Assembly: GCA_026706985.1 (NCBI GenBank)
Contig: JAPOXR010000053.1
Coordinates: forward strand, 1 to 63,685
Source of the DNA: Paracoccaceae bacterium
Lineage (GTDB): Bacteria > Pseudomonadota > Alphaproteobacteria > Rhodobacterales > Rhodobacteraceae
Length of the DNA stretch: 63,685 nt
Reading direction: 5' to 3'
Each line of letters begins with the position of its first letter. Within the stretch, counting starts at the first letter, position 1. Of this stretch, positions 7,744 to 17,569 are shown piece by piece. Both the position numbers and the translations under genes were made by a program. Below the pieces are notes generated by a model. It was given only the letters and a program-made list of their open reading frames with translations. It was not told the DNA's origin and ran no database searches.

Positions 7744-9093
7744 ATGTCAGGAATTCCCCACGACAGTTACAAGCCTGAGTCGCGGCCGGCCCGCTGGCTG
7801 CACCGGCGGTTGCCCGTGATGTCGCTGATTCATGATGCGTTGATGATTCCAACGCCGAAAAACCTCAACTGGTGGTGGATCTGGGGCATCGTGCTGATGT
7901 TCTGCCTGGTGATGCAGATTGTGACCGGCATCGTGCTGGCCATGCATTACACGCCGCATGCGGATATGGCTTTTGCCAGCATCGAGCATATCATGCGCAA
8001 TGTGAATGCGGGCTGGGCGATGCGGTATCTGCATGCCAATGGCGCCTCGCTGTTTTTCCTCGCTGTCTATATCCACATGTTTCGGGGTCTGTATTACGGC
8101 TCCTACAAATCGCCGCGCGAAGTCACCTGGATCATCGGCATGCTGATCTATGTGGCGATGATGGCGACCGCTTTCATGGGTTATGTCTTGCCTTGGGGGC
8201 AGATGTCGTTCTGGGGGGCAACCGTTATCACGGGATTATTCGGAGCCATCCCCGGTATCGGAGAAACAGTTCAGACATGGTTGCTGGGGGGACCGGCGGT
8301 CGACAATCCGACGCTGAACAGATTCTTCTCCCTGCACTATCTGCTGCCCTTCGTGATCGCGGGATTGGTAATCGTGCATGTCTGGGGGTTTCACACCACC
8401 GGCAACAATAATCCGAGCGGCGTGGAGGTACGCAGGGAATCGAAAGAGGAGGCCGCCCGTGATACGCTGCCGTTCTGGCCGTATTTCGTGATCAAGGATC
8501 TGTTCGCGCTGGCGGTGATTCTCGTGGTGTTTTTCGCCATTGTCGGTTTCATGCCGAACTATCTCGGCCATCCCGACAATTATATCGAGGCGAATCCGCT
8601 GGCTACTCCGGAGCATATTGTGCCGGAATGGTACTTCCTGCCATTCTACGCCATTCTGCGCGCCTTCACTTCCGATGTCTGGGTCGTCCAGTTCACGAGT
8701 TTCATCACCGGCGGTATCATTGACGCAAAATTCTTCGGCGTGCTTGCGATGTTCGGCTCTATGCTTGTCATGGCACTGGCGCCTTGGCTTGACAGCTCAT
8801 CCGTCCGCTCCGGCCGTTACCGGCCGATGTTCAAATGGTGGTTTGCTCTGCTCGCAGTCGATTTCCTGGTGTTGACATGGGCCGGAGGCCGGCCCGCCGA
8901 AGGCATCTATGCCATCATTTCCCTCGCCGGGGCCGCCTATTGGTTCATTTACTTCCTGATCATACTGCCGCTGCTCGGTGTGCTTGAAAAACCGGACCCG
9001 CGCCCGATGAGCATCGAGGAGGATTTCGACAGGATGTATCCGCAGGAAAACGGCGGTGATGAAGCGCGGCCGGACGGACAGGGGGCAGCCTGA
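7744..9093 (+). CDS. petB: Cytochrome b of the bc1 complex
   Basis: A 449-residue membrane protein forming the quinone-binding core of complex III. It has the eight-helix pattern of full-length cytochrome b, the haem-ligand histidine pairs (for example MHYTPH and [11 protein letters not shown] early, then [15 protein letters not shown]), and the Qo-site PEWY motif (in [16 protein letters not shown]). The last 45 residues are an acidic, polar tail beyond the final helix. The stop overlaps the petC start as TGATG, so translation is coupled. Confidence 0.95.
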   Translation: MSGIPHDSYKPESRPARWLHRRLPVMSLIHDALMIPTPKNLNWWWIWGIVLMFCLVMQIVTGIVLAMHYTPHADMAFASIEHIMRNVNAGWAMRYLHANGASLFFLAVYIHMFRGLYYGSYKSPREVTWIIGMLIYVAMMATAFMGYVLPWGQMSFWGATVITGLFGAIPGIGETVQTWLLGGPAVDNPTLNRFFSLHYLLPFVIAGLVIVHVWGFHTTGNNNPSGVEVRRESKEEAARDTLPFWPYFVIKDLFALAVILVVFFAIVGFMPNYLGHPDNYIEANPLATPEHIVPEWYFLPFYAILRAFTSDVWVVQFTSFITGGIIDAKFFGVLAMFGSMLVMALAPWLDSSSVRSGRYRPMFKWWFALLAVDFLVLTWAGGRPAEGIYAIISLAGAAYWFIYFLIILPLLGVLEKPDPRPMSIEEDFDRMYPQENGGDEARPDGQGAA

Positions 9094-9881
9094 TGCTGAT
9101 GAGAGCCATTGCCGCAGCCTGTGTTTCGTTCACCCTGGCTTCCGGCCCCGGACTGGGTGCCGGCGGCAGCGGGCATGTCCAGGATGTTGATTTTTCATTC
9201 GAAGGGCCGTTCGGCAAATTCGATCAGATGCAGTTGCAGCGGGGGCTGAAGGTTTATCAGGAAGTCTGCGCCGCCTGTCACGGTCTCCGCTATGTTCCCT
9301 TCCGCACTTTGGGGGATGCCGGTGGTGTCGGATTGAATGAAAACGAGGTGAAGGCGATTGCGTCACTGTTTGATGTTTTTGACCCGGAGCTTGACGATTT
9401 CAGACCCGGCAAGCCGGTGGATAATTTTCCGCCGAATGAGACACAGTCCGCTCCGGATCTTTCACTGATGACAAAGGCGCGGGCCGGCTTCCACGGCCCC
9501 TATGGAACCGGGATTAACCAGTTGATCCGGGGTATCGGCGGTCCGGAATATCTTGTTTCGGTTTTGACCGCATATACCGGCGAGGAGCGCGAAGAGGCTG
9601 GAACGCTGCTCTTCGAAAACGAGGCATTCCCGGGCGGATGGCTTTCCATGGCACCACCACTTGTCGATGAGATGGTCGAATTCGCCGACGGTTCAGATAA
9701 TTCAGCCCATGCCATGGCAGTGGATGTGGCTGCGTTCCTGACCTGGGCCGCTGACCCGAAGATGATGGCGCGCAAACAGATGGGATTCATCGCGGTTCTG
9801 CTGCTGGTACTGCTTTCGGGGCTGCTGTATCTGACCAACAAGGCGATTTGGTCACCGGTCAAGCATCGCAAATCCGACTGA
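9093..9881 (+). CDS. petC: Cytochrome c1 of the bc1 complex
   Basis: A 262-residue c-type cytochrome with a Sec-type signal (residues 1-23), a haem site CAACH (59-63), a methionine-bearing C-terminal half (WLSMAPPL), and one C-terminal anchor helix ([17 protein letters not shown]) holding the haem domain in the periplasm. It passes electrons from the Rieske centre to soluble cytochrome c. It is the last gene of petABC and runs toward iolB on the other strand. Confidence 0.95.
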   Translation: MLMRAIAAACVSFTLASGPGLGAGGSGHVQDVDFSFEGPFGKFDQMQLQRGLKVYQEVCAACHGLRYVPFRTLGDAGGVGLNENEVKAIASLFDVFDPELDDFRPGKPVDNFPPNETQSAPDLSLMTKARAGFHGPYGTGINQLIRGIGGPEYLVSVLTAYTGEEREEAGTLLFENEAFPGGWLSMAPPLVDEMVEFADGSDNSAHAMAVDVAAFLTWAADPKMMARKQMGFIAVLLLVLLSGLLYLTNKAIWSPVKHRKSD

Positions 9882-9901
9882 GGGGGGTGCGGTGCGGGCC
9901 T

Positions 9902-10714
9902 TCAGTGGTCCGGGTTGAATTCTGTTATCCAATCATGGTCGGGATGGTTGATGAAGCGCCAGTGGCGAAGGGGTCCCGCCATGACGTTCAGATAATACAT
10001 CTCGTATCCGAAAGGTGCGCCACAGGGGTGATGGCCACGCGGCACCAGCACCACATCATGATCATGCACGGTCAAAGTCTCATCGAGTGAACCGTCTTCG
10101 GTGAACACCCGTTGGAGGCCGAATCCCTGCGGCGGGTTCAGCCGGTGGTAATAGGTCTCTTCGAGATAGGTGATATTCGGAAAATCATCCTTGTCATGCC
10201 GGTGCGGCGGGTAGGAGGACCAGTTGCCTTGGGGAGTGAAAACCTCCGTGACCAGAAGGCTGTCGGCGACCGGCCGGTCCTCCATGGCGATATTGTGAAT
10301 CAGGCGACGGTTTGATCCCACGCCGCGCTCTGCGACAGTGACCCCGGTAGGACCCAACTGTTTGACAGAATGACCTGTTCCCTTACCCGGTGCACGGCAC
10401 ACGGCGAGAGTGCAATCGGTTTCCGCATTTGCACTCCAACTGCATTGTTGTGGCATATAGACCGCATGCGGCAGGCTTTTTTCAAAAACATTCATGCGCT
10501 CGCCGAGTGTTCCAAAGTCATGTCCGCCCGCCTTGATTGAGGCTTTGCCCTCGATGAGCACCAGAATGGTTTCCTCGCTGCCATTATTCTCCTCAACCGC
10601 ATCGCCCCGCGTGAGACGGTGAACGGCGAAGCCGACATATTGCCATTCAGCGGATGCCGGCGTTATGTCGTGTACTTTCCCGTGCTTTGACAGAGGTTTG
10701 CGGAGAAGTGACAT
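9902..10714 (-). CDS. iolB: 5-deoxy-glucuronate isomerase
   Basis: A 270-residue bicupin matching IolB throughout. It converts 5-deoxy-D-glucuronate to 2-deoxy-5-keto-D-gluconate in myo-inositol breakdown. The C-terminal cupin shows the metal-binding set YPPHRHD ... YLEETYYHR and the PRGHHP loop near the end. The next enzyme of the pathway, the IolC kinase, is encoded 7.5 kb away at 18243-20111. iolA, D, E and G are not in the window. Here iolB stands alone, divergent from the MttB-type gene. Confidence 0.9.
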   Translation of the reverse strand: MSLLRKPLSKHGKVHDITPASAEWQYVGFAVHRLTRGDAVEENNGSEETILVLIEGKASIKAGGHDFGTLGERMNVFEKSLPHAVYMPQQCSWSANAETDCTLAVCRAPGKGTGHSVKQLGPTGVTVAERGVGSNRRLIHNIAMEDRPVADSLLVTEVFTPQGNWSSYPPHRHDKDDFPNITYLEETYYHRLNPPQGFGLQRVFTEDGSLDETLTVHDHDVVLVPRGHHPCGAPFGYEMYYLNVMAGPLRHWRFINHPDHDWITEFNPDH

Positions 10715-10808
10715 TGCGTGTTTCCCGTTCTGCTGTTGCCGGCCGGAAAATACCGGATTCCATGCCGGGCCGAAATCTGGAATCAGATAATTGTTGCGCA
10801 GGCTTGCG

Positions 10809-12332
10809 ATGACCAGGCGCGGCAGGAGCAGACAGGATAACAGTCAGGTCGAGCGCAGCACCGCCTACCGCCATCTCGAGCATTTTCTTTCACCGCAATC
10901 TGTATTTTCGGAAGATGCGGTCGAAGACATTCATCTCTCCGCTCTGCGTTTACTCGAAGAGCTGGGCATACGGATTTTGCTGCCGGAGGCCAGGAACCTG
11001 TTCAGAGGAGCGGGAGCCCGTGTCGATGACGACACGCAGATGGTACGGATCGGCCGCGACGCCGTTCTGGCGGCAATTGATGCCGCACCGCGCCGGACCC
11101 GGTTGCGGGCGGCGTCAGTTGACCGCGAACAGATCTTCGCGCCGGGCCGGCTGTTATTTTCAGCCGGTGCCGGTTGTCCGAACTGCAATGATATCAAACG
11201 CGGCCGCCGTCCAGGCACGCTCGAAGCCTATATCGAGACCCTTAAACTGCAGCAGGGTTTCGATGTCATCCATAAATTCGGACCCTCGGTTGAGGCCCAG
11301 GATGTGCCGGCACCATTCCGCCATTACGAAATGACGAAGGCACAATTGGTGACCGGGGACAAACCGATGTTCGTGTATTCCCGTGGGCGGAGGCAGGTCG
11401 AGGAATGTTTCGAGTTAATCCGCCTGGCTCTGCAGTTGTCCGATGATGATTTCACCGATGGGGCCTGGGCAACGACCATCATCAATACCAATTCGCCGCG
11501 CCAGCTCGATGTTCCGATGGCGGAAGGAATCATCGATTTCGCCCGTGCCCGGCAGATGTGCATCATTACGCCATTCTGCCTGGCAGGGGCGATGGCACCG
11601 ATCACACCCGCCGGCGCATTGGTGCTTCAGCATGCCGAGGCCCTGGCCTGTATCACCCTGTCGCAGCTTGCCAGGCCAGGTGCGCCGGTTGCCTATGGCG
11701 GCTTCTCATCAAATGTCGACATGAAGTCCGGGGCACCGGCATTCGGCACGCCGGAGCATGTGATGATGACCCTCGGCTCGGGTCAGTTGGCAAGGCGGAT
11801 CGGCTTTCCCTGGCGCTCCTCCGCCGGTGCCGCATCCAATACCGCGGATATGCAGGCGGCGGGCGAGACGCAGATTTCACTATGGGGAGCGATGCTCGCC
11901 AATGCGACCCTGATCGTCCACGGCGCCGGTTGGCTGGAAGGTGGTCTGACCTTTGGTTTCGAAAAATTCATCAATGATCTGGAGACGCTGCAGACCATGG
12001 CGGAACTTTGCCGCGCCCCGGCGGCGGACGAGGCCGGACTGGCATGGGATGCGCTGGCTGAAACTGAGCCCGGCGGTCATTTCTTCGCCGCCCGGCATAC
12101 GCTGGCGAACTACCGCGATGCCTTTTATCCGCCATTGGTCGCGGATCTGAGTAATTTCGGTTCCTGGTCGGAGGCAGGTGCCAAGACCTCGACTGAACGT
12201 GCTGTGACAATCTGGGAAAATACACTGCGTAACCACCGCCCGCCGGTGCATGCGGCAGCGGCAGTCGACCGCATTCAGCCATTTATCGAAGAGCGGGTTG
12301 CCGGCGGCGGCGCGCCACCCTCGGGGAGCTGA
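10809..12332 (+). CDS. Trimethylamine methyltransferase MttB-superfamily protein (non-pyrrolysine)
   Basis: A 507-residue protein of the MttB superfamily, corrinoid-dependent methyltransferases acting on quaternary or tertiary amines. It starts with the basic MTRRGRSRQ leader common in proteobacterial members, then HLEHFLSPQSVF, the GAGCPNCND segment and a long TIM-barrel region (GAMAPITPAGALVLQHAEALA). The frame is continuous with no internal TAG, so it belongs to the non-pyrrolysine group, whose known members demethylate substrates such as glycine betaine. No cognate corrinoid protein or reactivase is next to it. Start at ATG 10809 rather than 10791 by family form; the ribosome binding site is weak. 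Confidence 0.8.
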   Translation: MTRRGRSRQDNSQVERSTAYRHLEHFLSPQSVFSEDAVEDIHLSALRLLEELGIRILLPEARNLFRGAGARVDDDTQMVRIGRDAVLAAIDAAPRRTRLRAASVDREQIFAPGRLLFSAGAGCPNCNDIKRGRRPGTLEAYIETLKLQQGFDVIHKFGPSVEAQDVPAPFRHYEMTKAQLVTGDKPMFVYSRGRRQVEECFELIRLALQLSDDDFTDGAWATTIINTNSPRQLDVPMAEGIIDFARARQMCIITPFCLAGAMAPITPAGALVLQHAEALACITLSQLARPGAPVAYGGFSSNVDMKSGAPAFGTPEHVMMTLGSGQLARRIGFPWRSSAGAASNTADMQAAGETQISLWGAMLANATLIVHGAGWLEGGLTFGFEKFINDLETLQTMAELCRAPAADEAGLAWDALAETEPGGHFFAARHTLANYRDAFYPPLVADLSNFGSWSEAGAKTSTERAVTIWENTLRNHRPPVHAAAAVDRIQPFIEERVAGGGAPPSGS

Positions 12333-12334
12333 TT

Positions 12335-14407
12335 TCAGAGGCTGGGAACGCCGAGCAGGGTTGCGACCTGCGGCACTCTTGCCAAGGCCCATTTGATCTG
12401 CTCGGTTTCCAACCTGTCCAGATCGGCGGGCACAATCCGGCTGGAGAGCTTGATGCCGGCGTCCAGGTCACGCAGTTGCTGGGTAAGTATCGCCGACATC
12501 AGAATTCCATGCGCCGCTTCCAGATCATCACATGCAGCTGCCCGGTCAGGTTGAATCCGCTTCAGCGCCCGCAGCCGGCGGAGCGTCGAGCGATGCGAAA
12601 TCCCGGTTTCCAGAGCGGCGGTGCGGGCGGCTGAGAAAATCGGCATGATGCCGGATTTCTTGAGATCGATCCGACCCGAATCATCCAACCGCCATCGCCC
12701 GAATAGCCCGTGCGGTTTATCAAATTCGCAGGCCCGCCGCGCCAACAGCCGCAGAAACGGTTTCGCCTCGGCGGCGGTTTCGCGCGCATGTGATTGCAGC
12801 GAAGCGGCCAGCGAGGCGTCGCCGTGAACACAGAATGCGTCGAAGAAGATATCCGCATGCAGAATGTCCCCGGGGTTTGTGCGCCGCATCCAAAGTTCAA
12901 TTTCGTGCCGCCATTCCCCTGCGCTTCTACGCCATTCGGCGTTCGATCCCATCACCCCGCCATCACAGAAACGCACCCCCGACAGATCAAGGATTTCAGA
13001 CACAAGCAGCCCGAGGTCGGCAAACCATCTGTCATCCTCACCGGTCGCATCATCGGCGTAGAGGACGGCATTGTCCTGATCCATCGCCAGCAGACTCTCG
13101 CCGCGGCCACCGGAGCCGAGAACCAGGAACGCATACGGCACCGGCGGTGTGCCGAGCTCCGCCTCGGCCAATTCGCAGGCCCGCCTCGTCAGGGCACGCA
13201 ATTCTCTGGATATCACGGCACTGATGGCGCGGGCATCGCTCCCTTCCCGTAGCAATGCCCTGGCGATGTCCGGAAGTTCCGACCAGACCCGACCGAGTTC
13301 CTGCGGCGATCCGGCGGTCGCAATTCCCTGCCCGGCCAGTACCGCCCCGCTGCCGCGGCCACCAAGCATGTCGCGTGCTGTCAGCGCACCGACAAGATTT
13401 CCTGTCTCATCGGTTACAGCGAGATGTCTGATCTGCCGTGAAGCGGCTTCGGCTATGGCGCGGTACAGGAACTCGCGATGCGAAACCGAAATCAGCGGCT
13501 GCGAGCAATAATTCCCGACCGGTCTGCGCAGCGCGTCGGCTCCGACACTGTCGATGGCACGGAGTATATCGCTTTCGGTGATGATGCCGGGATCATCGGT
13601 GCGGATGAAGAGTGATGTCACACCCTCGGTTGCCATCTTCGAGATACAGGCCGACAGCGAGTCTCCGGCGTCGGCAAACACCGGCGGGGCTGACATGACG
13701 TCCTGCACCCGGTTGCGGTATGGAAAACTGTCAATCCGTGTGAGTCCCACCGATTTCGGTACCTGTTCGGTGCGCAGCAGCGGCGTCACATCGGGCGCAT
13801 TGCGTGCAGCGCGTTCCGCCTGTGCGAATGTGAACAGGCCCGCATCCCGGAGCAGCGGAACGAGTTTCAGAAACAGCTCTGTCGTGAGTTTCGCATCCGC
13901 CAGCGCCCGGTGGCGTCCTTCAACCCTGATTCCGAGACTCTCAGCGACCGCCTCGAGGGAAACGCTGCCCCCGGAAAGCGGCAGCAGCGGCACCAGGCGG
14001 GATAAATCTAGAACCCGGGGCGGTGTCCATAACATGTCGCGCCGCTGGTGTTCCGAGCGCAGGACCGCGAGATCAAAATCGCTGCCGTAACCGAGAAAAA
14101 GCGCCGGCCCGGCCCATTTCACGAACCGGCCCATGGCCGTGGCGAAACCGGGGGCGGAATGGACATCCCGATCGCTGATGCCATGGATTTCCGTCGCCCG
14201 GGCGGGAATCGGCAATTCCGGATCAACCAGGGTTTCAAACCGATCCCGGATCGATGGATGAATGCGCATTCCGGCGATTTCAACAACCCGTGCCTGCGCC
14301 GTATTCAGCCCCGTCGTTTCGACATCAAATGTCACCGCCTGCAGGGAGGCGAGCGGCAGTCTCGCAAGGTCTTCTGGCGGCGGTGCAAAACTCACTTCGG
14401 CGCACAC
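12335..14407 (-). CDS. Fusion of DEDDh exonuclease, CBS pair and DUF294 nucleotidyltransferase
   Basis: A 690-residue three-part protein. Residues 20-185 form a DnaQ-like 3'-5' exonuclease: FDVETTGL (D28, E30), a middle GYGSDFD, and H166-D171 in HRALAD. Residues 230-350 hold two CBS repeats (VMSAPPVFADAGDSL; then LVGALTARDML), which usually bind adenine nucleotides. From about 425 a GlnD/DUF294-type nucleotidyltransferase follows with GSGGR (431-435) and DQDNA (D443, D445), then the DUF294 C-terminal domain. DUF294-CBS proteins are common; the exonuclease front end makes this a single-chain nuclease plus nucleotide-sensing transferase. The substrate is unknown. It is downstream of the amidinotransferase on the same strand, 12 bases apart. 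Confidence 0.85.
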   Translation of the reverse strand: MCAEVSFAPPPEDLARLPLASLQAVTFDVETTGLNTAQARVVEIAGMRIHPSIRDRFETLVDPELPIPARATEIHGISDRDVHSAPGFATAMGRFVKWAGPALFLGYGSDFDLAVLRSEHQRRDMLWTPPRVLDLSRLVPLLPLSGGSVSLEAVAESLGIRVEGRHRALADAKLTTELFLKLVPLLRDAGLFTFAQAERAARNAPDVTPLLRTEQVPKSVGLTRIDSFPYRNRVQDVMSAPPVFADAGDSLSACISKMATEGVTSLFIRTDDPGIITESDILRAIDSVGADALRRPVGNYCSQPLISVSHREFLYRAIAEAASRQIRHLAVTDETGNLVGALTARDMLGGRGSGAVLAGQGIATAGSPQELGRVWSELPDIARALLREGSDARAISAVISRELRALTRRACELAEAELGTPPVPYAFLVLGSGGRGESLLAMDQDNAVLYADDATGEDDRWFADLGLLVSEILDLSGVRFCDGGVMGSNAEWRRSAGEWRHEIELWMRRTNPGDILHADIFFDAFCVHGDASLAASLQSHARETAAEAKPFLRLLARRACEFDKPHGLFGRWRLDDSGRIDLKKSGIMPIFSAARTAALETGISHRSTLRRLRALKRIQPDRAAACDDLEAAHGILMSAILTQQLRDLDAGIKLSSRIVPADLDRLETEQIKWALARVPQVATLLGVPSL

Positions 14408-14419
14408 CCGCCGCTGTGT

Positions 14420-15595
14420 TCAGCCCTGTTTCGGAAAATAATCTTCACAACCGCCATCACGAAGCACATCCGCGGTCGCGCAATGCAAACCGCCACCGAA
14501 TGCATAGGCGTCGCGGAACTCCACCTCAATGACTTCCATTCCGAGCTTATCGAGTTGATCGGCCTGATAGACCTCTGATTTTTCGACACACACTGTCTTA
14601 GGATCAAGCACCAGCACATTCATTGACAGCCAAACCGAGGAATAGCAGAGCGGTGGCGGTTCGTTATGCGCTGGCGGCGCGGCATCAATGATCTCCCAGC
14701 CATTGCGGGAAAAAAGCTCCCTCTGGTCATCCGGTAGCCGCCGCTGCGGGTTGTTCATGATCAGCCCCGGCCGCAGCGGCGTGAAGGTGGCGTCAATATG
14801 TATGGGATAGGGATCGCCGGGGAAATTCACCGCATGCACCCGATGATCGGGGAAATGCCGCCGCAGCCACTCAATGCCCTTCAGATTGGTAGTGAAACCG
14901 TGCTGAACGATCAGGTCACGCCCGCATCGGAGGATATCGGCGGCATCAAAAAGCGGCTCTTCCTCGGTGGTCACGAAATGCTTCTCGGCGGTCCACTGCA
15001 ACCTCTGTTGCACCGTGATTCGGTCGGAAAGGTAATCCCGGCGGTAGTCGGCATCGTTCAGACGTGGCTTCGGCGCCGATTCATGGCGAAATTCAGGATC
15101 CTGTTCCCAGTAGCTCTGCAATAGCGGCCGGTAACAGAGATATTCAAACCAGCGGCAGCGGTATGACATTGTGGCTTCAAGGATCTCCTGCCCGACCGTC
15201 AACAGGATATCGCGCGCCGGCATGCATCCGAACATGCTGCCAGTGGAGAAATCAGGCGTCGTCACAGCCTGCGAGAAATCAATCGGCGTTGGACGGTCAA
15301 CGCGGATTCCGCGTCTGCGCAGCAGCTCGGCAAAAGAGTCGAGCAGTTCATTCGCCCGGTCGATGGTATTCTGCGGGCGCAGACCGGGTCGGCCACGCAT
15401 TTCAGAATCCTCAGGAACCTTGCCGTCAAGTGCCGGCTCCAACGGGGGAATGTGGCACCCCGTGGCACGGCCGACAATCACATGCCGCAGCGGATCCCAC
15501 TCGTTCCAGCTGCAGACTTTCATCTGCATTTTATCAGCATTCATATGGAAACCCGTGGCCAGCGCCGCACTTAAGTCAGTTTTCATTTTTGTCAT
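14420..15595 (-). CDS. Glycine/inosamine-type amidinotransferase
   Basis: A 391-residue protein with the full set of amidinotransferase motifs: SWNEWDPLRHVIVG near the start, catalytic FDAAD (D217), IHIDATF (H266) and GGGLHCATADV (nucleophile C372). It would transfer the amidino group of arginine to an amine acceptor, giving ornithine. The family contains glycine amidinotransferase, which makes guanidinoacetate, and the inosamine-phosphate enzymes of aminoglycoside pathways; sequence alone does not decide. The inositol genes iolB and iolC and the moc pair are within 7 kb, so an inosamine acceptor is worth considering. GAAGG lies just before the ATG at 15595; ATG 15586 is an alternative. Probably co-transcribed with the exonuclease-CBS fusion. 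Confidence 0.8.
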   Translation of the reverse strand: MTKMKTDLSAALATGFHMNADKMQMKVCSWNEWDPLRHVIVGRATGCHIPPLEPALDGKVPEDSEMRGRPGLRPQNTIDRANELLDSFAELLRRRGIRVDRPTPIDFSQAVTTPDFSTGSMFGCMPARDILLTVGQEILEATMSYRCRWFEYLCYRPLLQSYWEQDPEFRHESAPKPRLNDADYRRDYLSDRITVQQRLQWTAEKHFVTTEEEPLFDAADILRCGRDLIVQHGFTTNLKGIEWLRRHFPDHRVHAVNFPGDPYPIHIDATFTPLRPGLIMNNPQRRLPDDQRELFSRNGWEIIDAAPPAHNEPPPLCYSSVWLSMNVLVLDPKTVCVEKSEVYQADQLDKLGMEVIEVEFRDAYAFGGGLHCATADVLRDGGCEDYFPKQG

Positions 15596-16080
15596 TCACC
15601 TTCGCGGCTGCTTCCCGGACGGCTTCTTCGCCAGAGTGACCAATGCATGAAAATTGACCTTGAAGCCCGCGGATGGAGAAGGAATCTGGCACCAGATACC
15701 GGAATTCCGGCGCATTTGACAACATGTCATCCGCACCGGCTGCCGGTCGGGCCCAATTCAATGGAACCGGTGCGGCCTATGACTAATCTGACTTCTCAAT
15801 CAACGACAGCCATAGCAGGCATGGGCGTACAGGCGGGAGTGCAGCCTCAACCCTTTGTACGAACAACGAGCGCAAGGAAATACCTCTCCATTTTGCACTT
15901 CATGAAACAGTATATCACGGGGAATATGGCGGACATATTGCCGGAGCGCCTCTCAATTCTCGGCAACTTTGACCGGAAAGCTATGCGGAACCGCAGCCTG
16001 ATTCCATCCCGGAGTCCAGTGTTTAAAACTTCAGGCAGGTTTGCCGCATCCGGGACCTGAGCCCAAACGCATCGGCGACA
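15596..16080. other. Intergenic stretch between the amidinotransferase and the DUF4145 remnant
   Basis: Several short frames on both strands have no recognisable content. The last 60 bases (from 16021) are in frame with the DUF4145 remnant and read ...LSPNASAT, so its homology starts here before a TAA closes the frame. Confidence 0.4.
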
Positions 16081-16560
16081 ATGTCCAGGCGCTGCCTCCA
16101 GGGCATGATCCGCGACTTCTGCAAGATCAAGAAGCCTGTCCTGAAATTGGAGATCGACCACCTGAAGGAACCGGTTGACGAAGGAAACGCACCGCAACGC
16201 GTAAGCATGATTGATGCCATTGACACTGTCAGGGCGATGGGAAACATCGGAGCCCATATGGCAGAGGATATCAACCTTGTCATTGATATCGAGCCAAACG
16301 AGGCTCAGGCGCTCATCGAACTGATCGAGATCCTGTTCGAGGAATGGTACGTGGCCGGACTCGAGCGCGAGAGTAAATTAAAGAAACAGGGATTCACGGC
16401 TGGCAAAAGGAAGGAAGTCCCGGACCGGGAAGAACTCCCGGCACCGAATAATCAGCCAGTTGCGTCGAATTCCGAACGTGACAGACCTGCATTTGCAGTC
16501 GAATGGTCGCGCGCTTCGGTTGTGACCGCGGTCCGGGCAGCCGGCCCGAGCTACACATGA
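16081..16560 (+). pseudogene. DUF4145 protein, C-terminal part only
   Basis: From ATG 16081 the product reads SRRCLQGMIRDFCKIKKP and later DTVRAMGNIGAHMAEDIN and EALIEL-like helices ending EEWYVAGLERE: the conserved C-terminal half of DUF4145, a domain frequent in restriction and defence loci. Intact members have an N-terminal zinc-ribbon and about 100 more residues. Upstream the frame still matches (SPNASATMSRRC) until a TAA at about 16018, so the N-terminus has been lost. The tail after residue 110 is unrelated and polar. It may still be translated, but it looks like a remnant. Confidence 0.6.
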
Positions 16561-16694
16561 ATTTTGCTGAATTGGCGGCGAAAACCGTTTGTCATCGGAT
16601 TCCGTCCGTTGTTCATGTACTGAAAGGCTGTCATACTTTCGGGCAGAAAGGGAACTTCGTAAGCCGATGATTTTCCTGAGGGTGCAGACGCGAG

Positions 16695-17144
16695 ATGATC
16701 GAGGCAGACATGAAAGTCCTTGCAAAGGGACCAAGCGCTGGACTGGCGACGAAGGATGGTGCCAGCCTTGGCTTCGAAACGCAACTTTGGCCGCAGCGGA
16801 CAAGCTGCACGACAACATGGAACCGTCCGACTACAAGCATGCCGCCCCCGGCCTTGATCTTTCTCAACTATATCCCTGATGCTTTTAAGGCGATGCGAGC
16901 GACGCTTCCCGGCAAGGACGCTGACGACGCGATGCTGGTGATCAAGGCTGGGCACATCTCATTCAAGGGAATGCTGCCCAAGGAGTATGTCAACTCGGTG
17001 GAGGGTGACTACGGTGAACCGTTCGAGGGCCGGATGCAGGAACTCGCCGCCGCACTGCACGAGCAGCAGGCGGCAGGGGCGACGCCCGGCGGGGCTATAG
17101 CCGTCAATCTGCAGGCGCAGGGGTTAGGAGACGAGTGCGGATGA
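16695..17144 (+). pseudogene. hsdM: hsdM remnant (type I restriction-modification methylase), deleted and frameshifted
   Basis: The frame from 16695 carries ASLGFETQLW, then jumps: AAADKLHDNMEPSDYKH, the usual continuation of an HsdM N-terminus, is found in a different frame at about 16790-16845, and LIFLNYIPDAF returns in the first frame. After about 60 residues of HsdM start the sequence goes straight to the HsdM C-terminus (GEPFEGRMQELAAALHEQQ ... AIAVNLQ). The whole methyltransferase core, with the NPPF motif, is missing. The stop overlaps the HEPN start (ATGA at 17141), preserving the operon joint. It is non-functional as a methylase. Confidence 0.7.
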
Positions 17145-17569
17145 GCATCGACACCACATTTCTGCGCCGGTGCCTCGCCTCGCTCGAACGGGCTTTGGAG
17201 GAGATCAAGCAGCTTGATGGTGCCGAAGACGATATCATGTATGATATCTACCGCGCGGCTTGCGTTAAGGAGTTCGAACTCGTTCTGGAACAGAGCGGAA
17301 AGCTGTTGCGCAAGCGCCTTGCGGCGTATCTCGCCAGCAATCGGCAAGCGGACCGTCTCGCCTTCAAGGACCTCTTCCGCCATGCAGCGCGCCACGGCCT
17401 GATGGAAGCGCCATCTGCCGAGCGGTGGCTGGTCTACCGCGACAACCGCAACGATACGGCGCATGATTATGGCGAGGATTTCGCCGAAACCACCCTGAAG
17501 CTGCTGCCCGCCTTCATGGAGGACGCTAAGGCACTGGCTGATGCGGTCGACCGTTGGGGCGATGGCTGA
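17141..17569 (+). CDS. HEPN-domain toxin of a HepT/MntA-type pair (HI0074 family)
   Basis: A 142-residue all-helical protein of the HI0074 nucleotidyltransferase-substrate-binding family. The RX4HXY active motif of HEPN RNases is present: R103-NDTA-H108-D-Y110. Members act as RNase toxins that their nucleotidyltransferase partner neutralises, in studied cases by AMPylating the motif tyrosine. ATG 17141 overlaps the preceding stop (ATGA), with AGGAG ten bases upstream. A GTG at 17135 has a four-base spacing and is less likely. The nucleotidyltransferase gene starts inside its last codons. The pair sits between hsdM and hsdS remnants, a position it also occupies in intact type I operons. Confidence 0.85.
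   Translation: MSIDTTFLRRCLASLERALEEIKQLDGAEDDIMYDIYRAACVKEFELVLEQSGKLLRKRLAAYLASNRQADRLAFKDLFRHAARHGLMEAPSAERWLVYRDNRNDTAHDYGEDFAETTLKLLPAFMEDAKALADAVDRWGDG

Noticed and set aside
10809-12332. Pyrrolysine in the MttB-type protein
   Set aside because: No in-frame TAG; the frame is continuous, so it is a non-pyrrolysine member.
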